DNA from: Pedobacter sp. FW305-3-2-15-E-R2A2
Lineage (GTDB): Bacteria > Bacteroidota > Bacteroidia > Sphingobacteriales > Sphingobacteriaceae
Assembly: GCF_038446955.1 (NCBI RefSeq)
Contig: NZ_CP151803.1
Coordinates: 4,960,001-5,024,000, forward strand
Direction of reading: 5' to 3'
DNA length: 64,000 nt
Below, piece after piece: positions 63,905 to 64,000 of the stretch (position 1 is its first letter; each line of letters starts with the position of its first letter). Below the pieces are notes generated by a model. That model had not been told where the DNA came from. It searched no databases and saw only the letters and a list, made by a program, of their open reading frames with translations. Both the position numbers and the translations under genes were made by a program.

Positions 63905-64000
63905 ATGCTAAACGTTAGAAACCTCGACATACAATTCCTGAATAAAGAAGACAAATCCTGGCTAAAAGCTGTGAATGACATCAGTTTCAGGCTGGAGAAA
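63905..64000 (+). CDS. ABC transporter ATP-binding protein, N-terminal fragment
   Basis: The first 32 codons of a frame cut by the window end: MLNVRNLDIQFL then WLKAVNDISFRLEK. This is the start pattern of ABC ATPases of the dipeptide/oligopeptide (DppD/OppD) type, in which the conserved V.D.SF.L segment precedes the Walker A loop. Walker A itself is outside the window. It is divergent from the preceding gene. Confidence 0.75.
   Translation, partial: MLNVRNLDIQFLNKEDKSWLKAVNDISFRLEK

Overview
The window looks like a chromosomal segment of a Bacteroidota bacterium, most likely Sphingobacteriaceae and Pedobacter-like. The signs are two SusC/SusD pairs, a PorP/SprF protein beside a type IX secretion (T9SS) type-B sorting domain, TssD-type Hcp proteins of the Bacteroidota T6SS, a DUF6266 protein, FISUMP domains, and promoter candidates of the TTG-N19-23-TAnnTTTG type. 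The genus is inferred from gene content only.

Layout. Positions 1-18639 (minus strand) hold one tightly packed surface-protein operon. In transcription order it encodes a 1885-aa collagen-like/tail-fibre-like protein, a 1201-aa tail-fibre-like protein ending in an S74 self-processing chaperone domain, a 2817-aa protein of 22 FN3-like repeats with two FISUMP domains, and a partial exported protein. Positions 19281-32077 hold a glycan-use region: SusC, SusD, a divergent GH95-like enzyme, a GH20 hexosaminidase and a GH29 fucosidase. Two tandem TssD genes and a histidine phosphatase are interleaved. Positions 32248-34050 carry a DUF6266 protein and a fatty-acid hydroxylase. Positions 34229-36839 form a quinone/electrophile-detoxification-type operon (MhqO-like, MhqD-like, pirin, pseudo-receiver) behind a palindrome and a good promoter. 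Two small membrane proteins follow.

Positions 37732-42265 form an oxidative pentose phosphate operon: a polyphosphate-glucokinase-like ROK protein, gnd, zwf and pgl, with a long RNA hairpin between zwf and pgl. Positions 42692-47293 form a T9SS-linked cassette of two Ig-like exported proteins, a CTD-bearing protein and PorP/SprF. Positions 47364-51869 hold a second SusC/SusD pair with no enzymes beside it.

Positions 52115-57517 are the most interesting part. A seven-gene, translationally coupled operon encodes an FAD oxidoreductase, a methyltransferase, a type III polyketide synthase, a hotdog dehydratase, a ketosynthase, an ACP and a phosphopantetheinyl transferase. It looks like a self-contained pathway for a methylated, oxidised polyketide or phenolic lipid, with its own acyl-ACP starter supply. 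It is followed by ppx/ppk1 (polyphosphate metabolism), a histone-H1-like basic protein, yajQ, a GNAT acetyltransferase, a conserved protein of unknown role and the first 32 codons of an ABC transporter ATPase. No tRNA, rRNA, insertion sequence or CRISPR array was seen.
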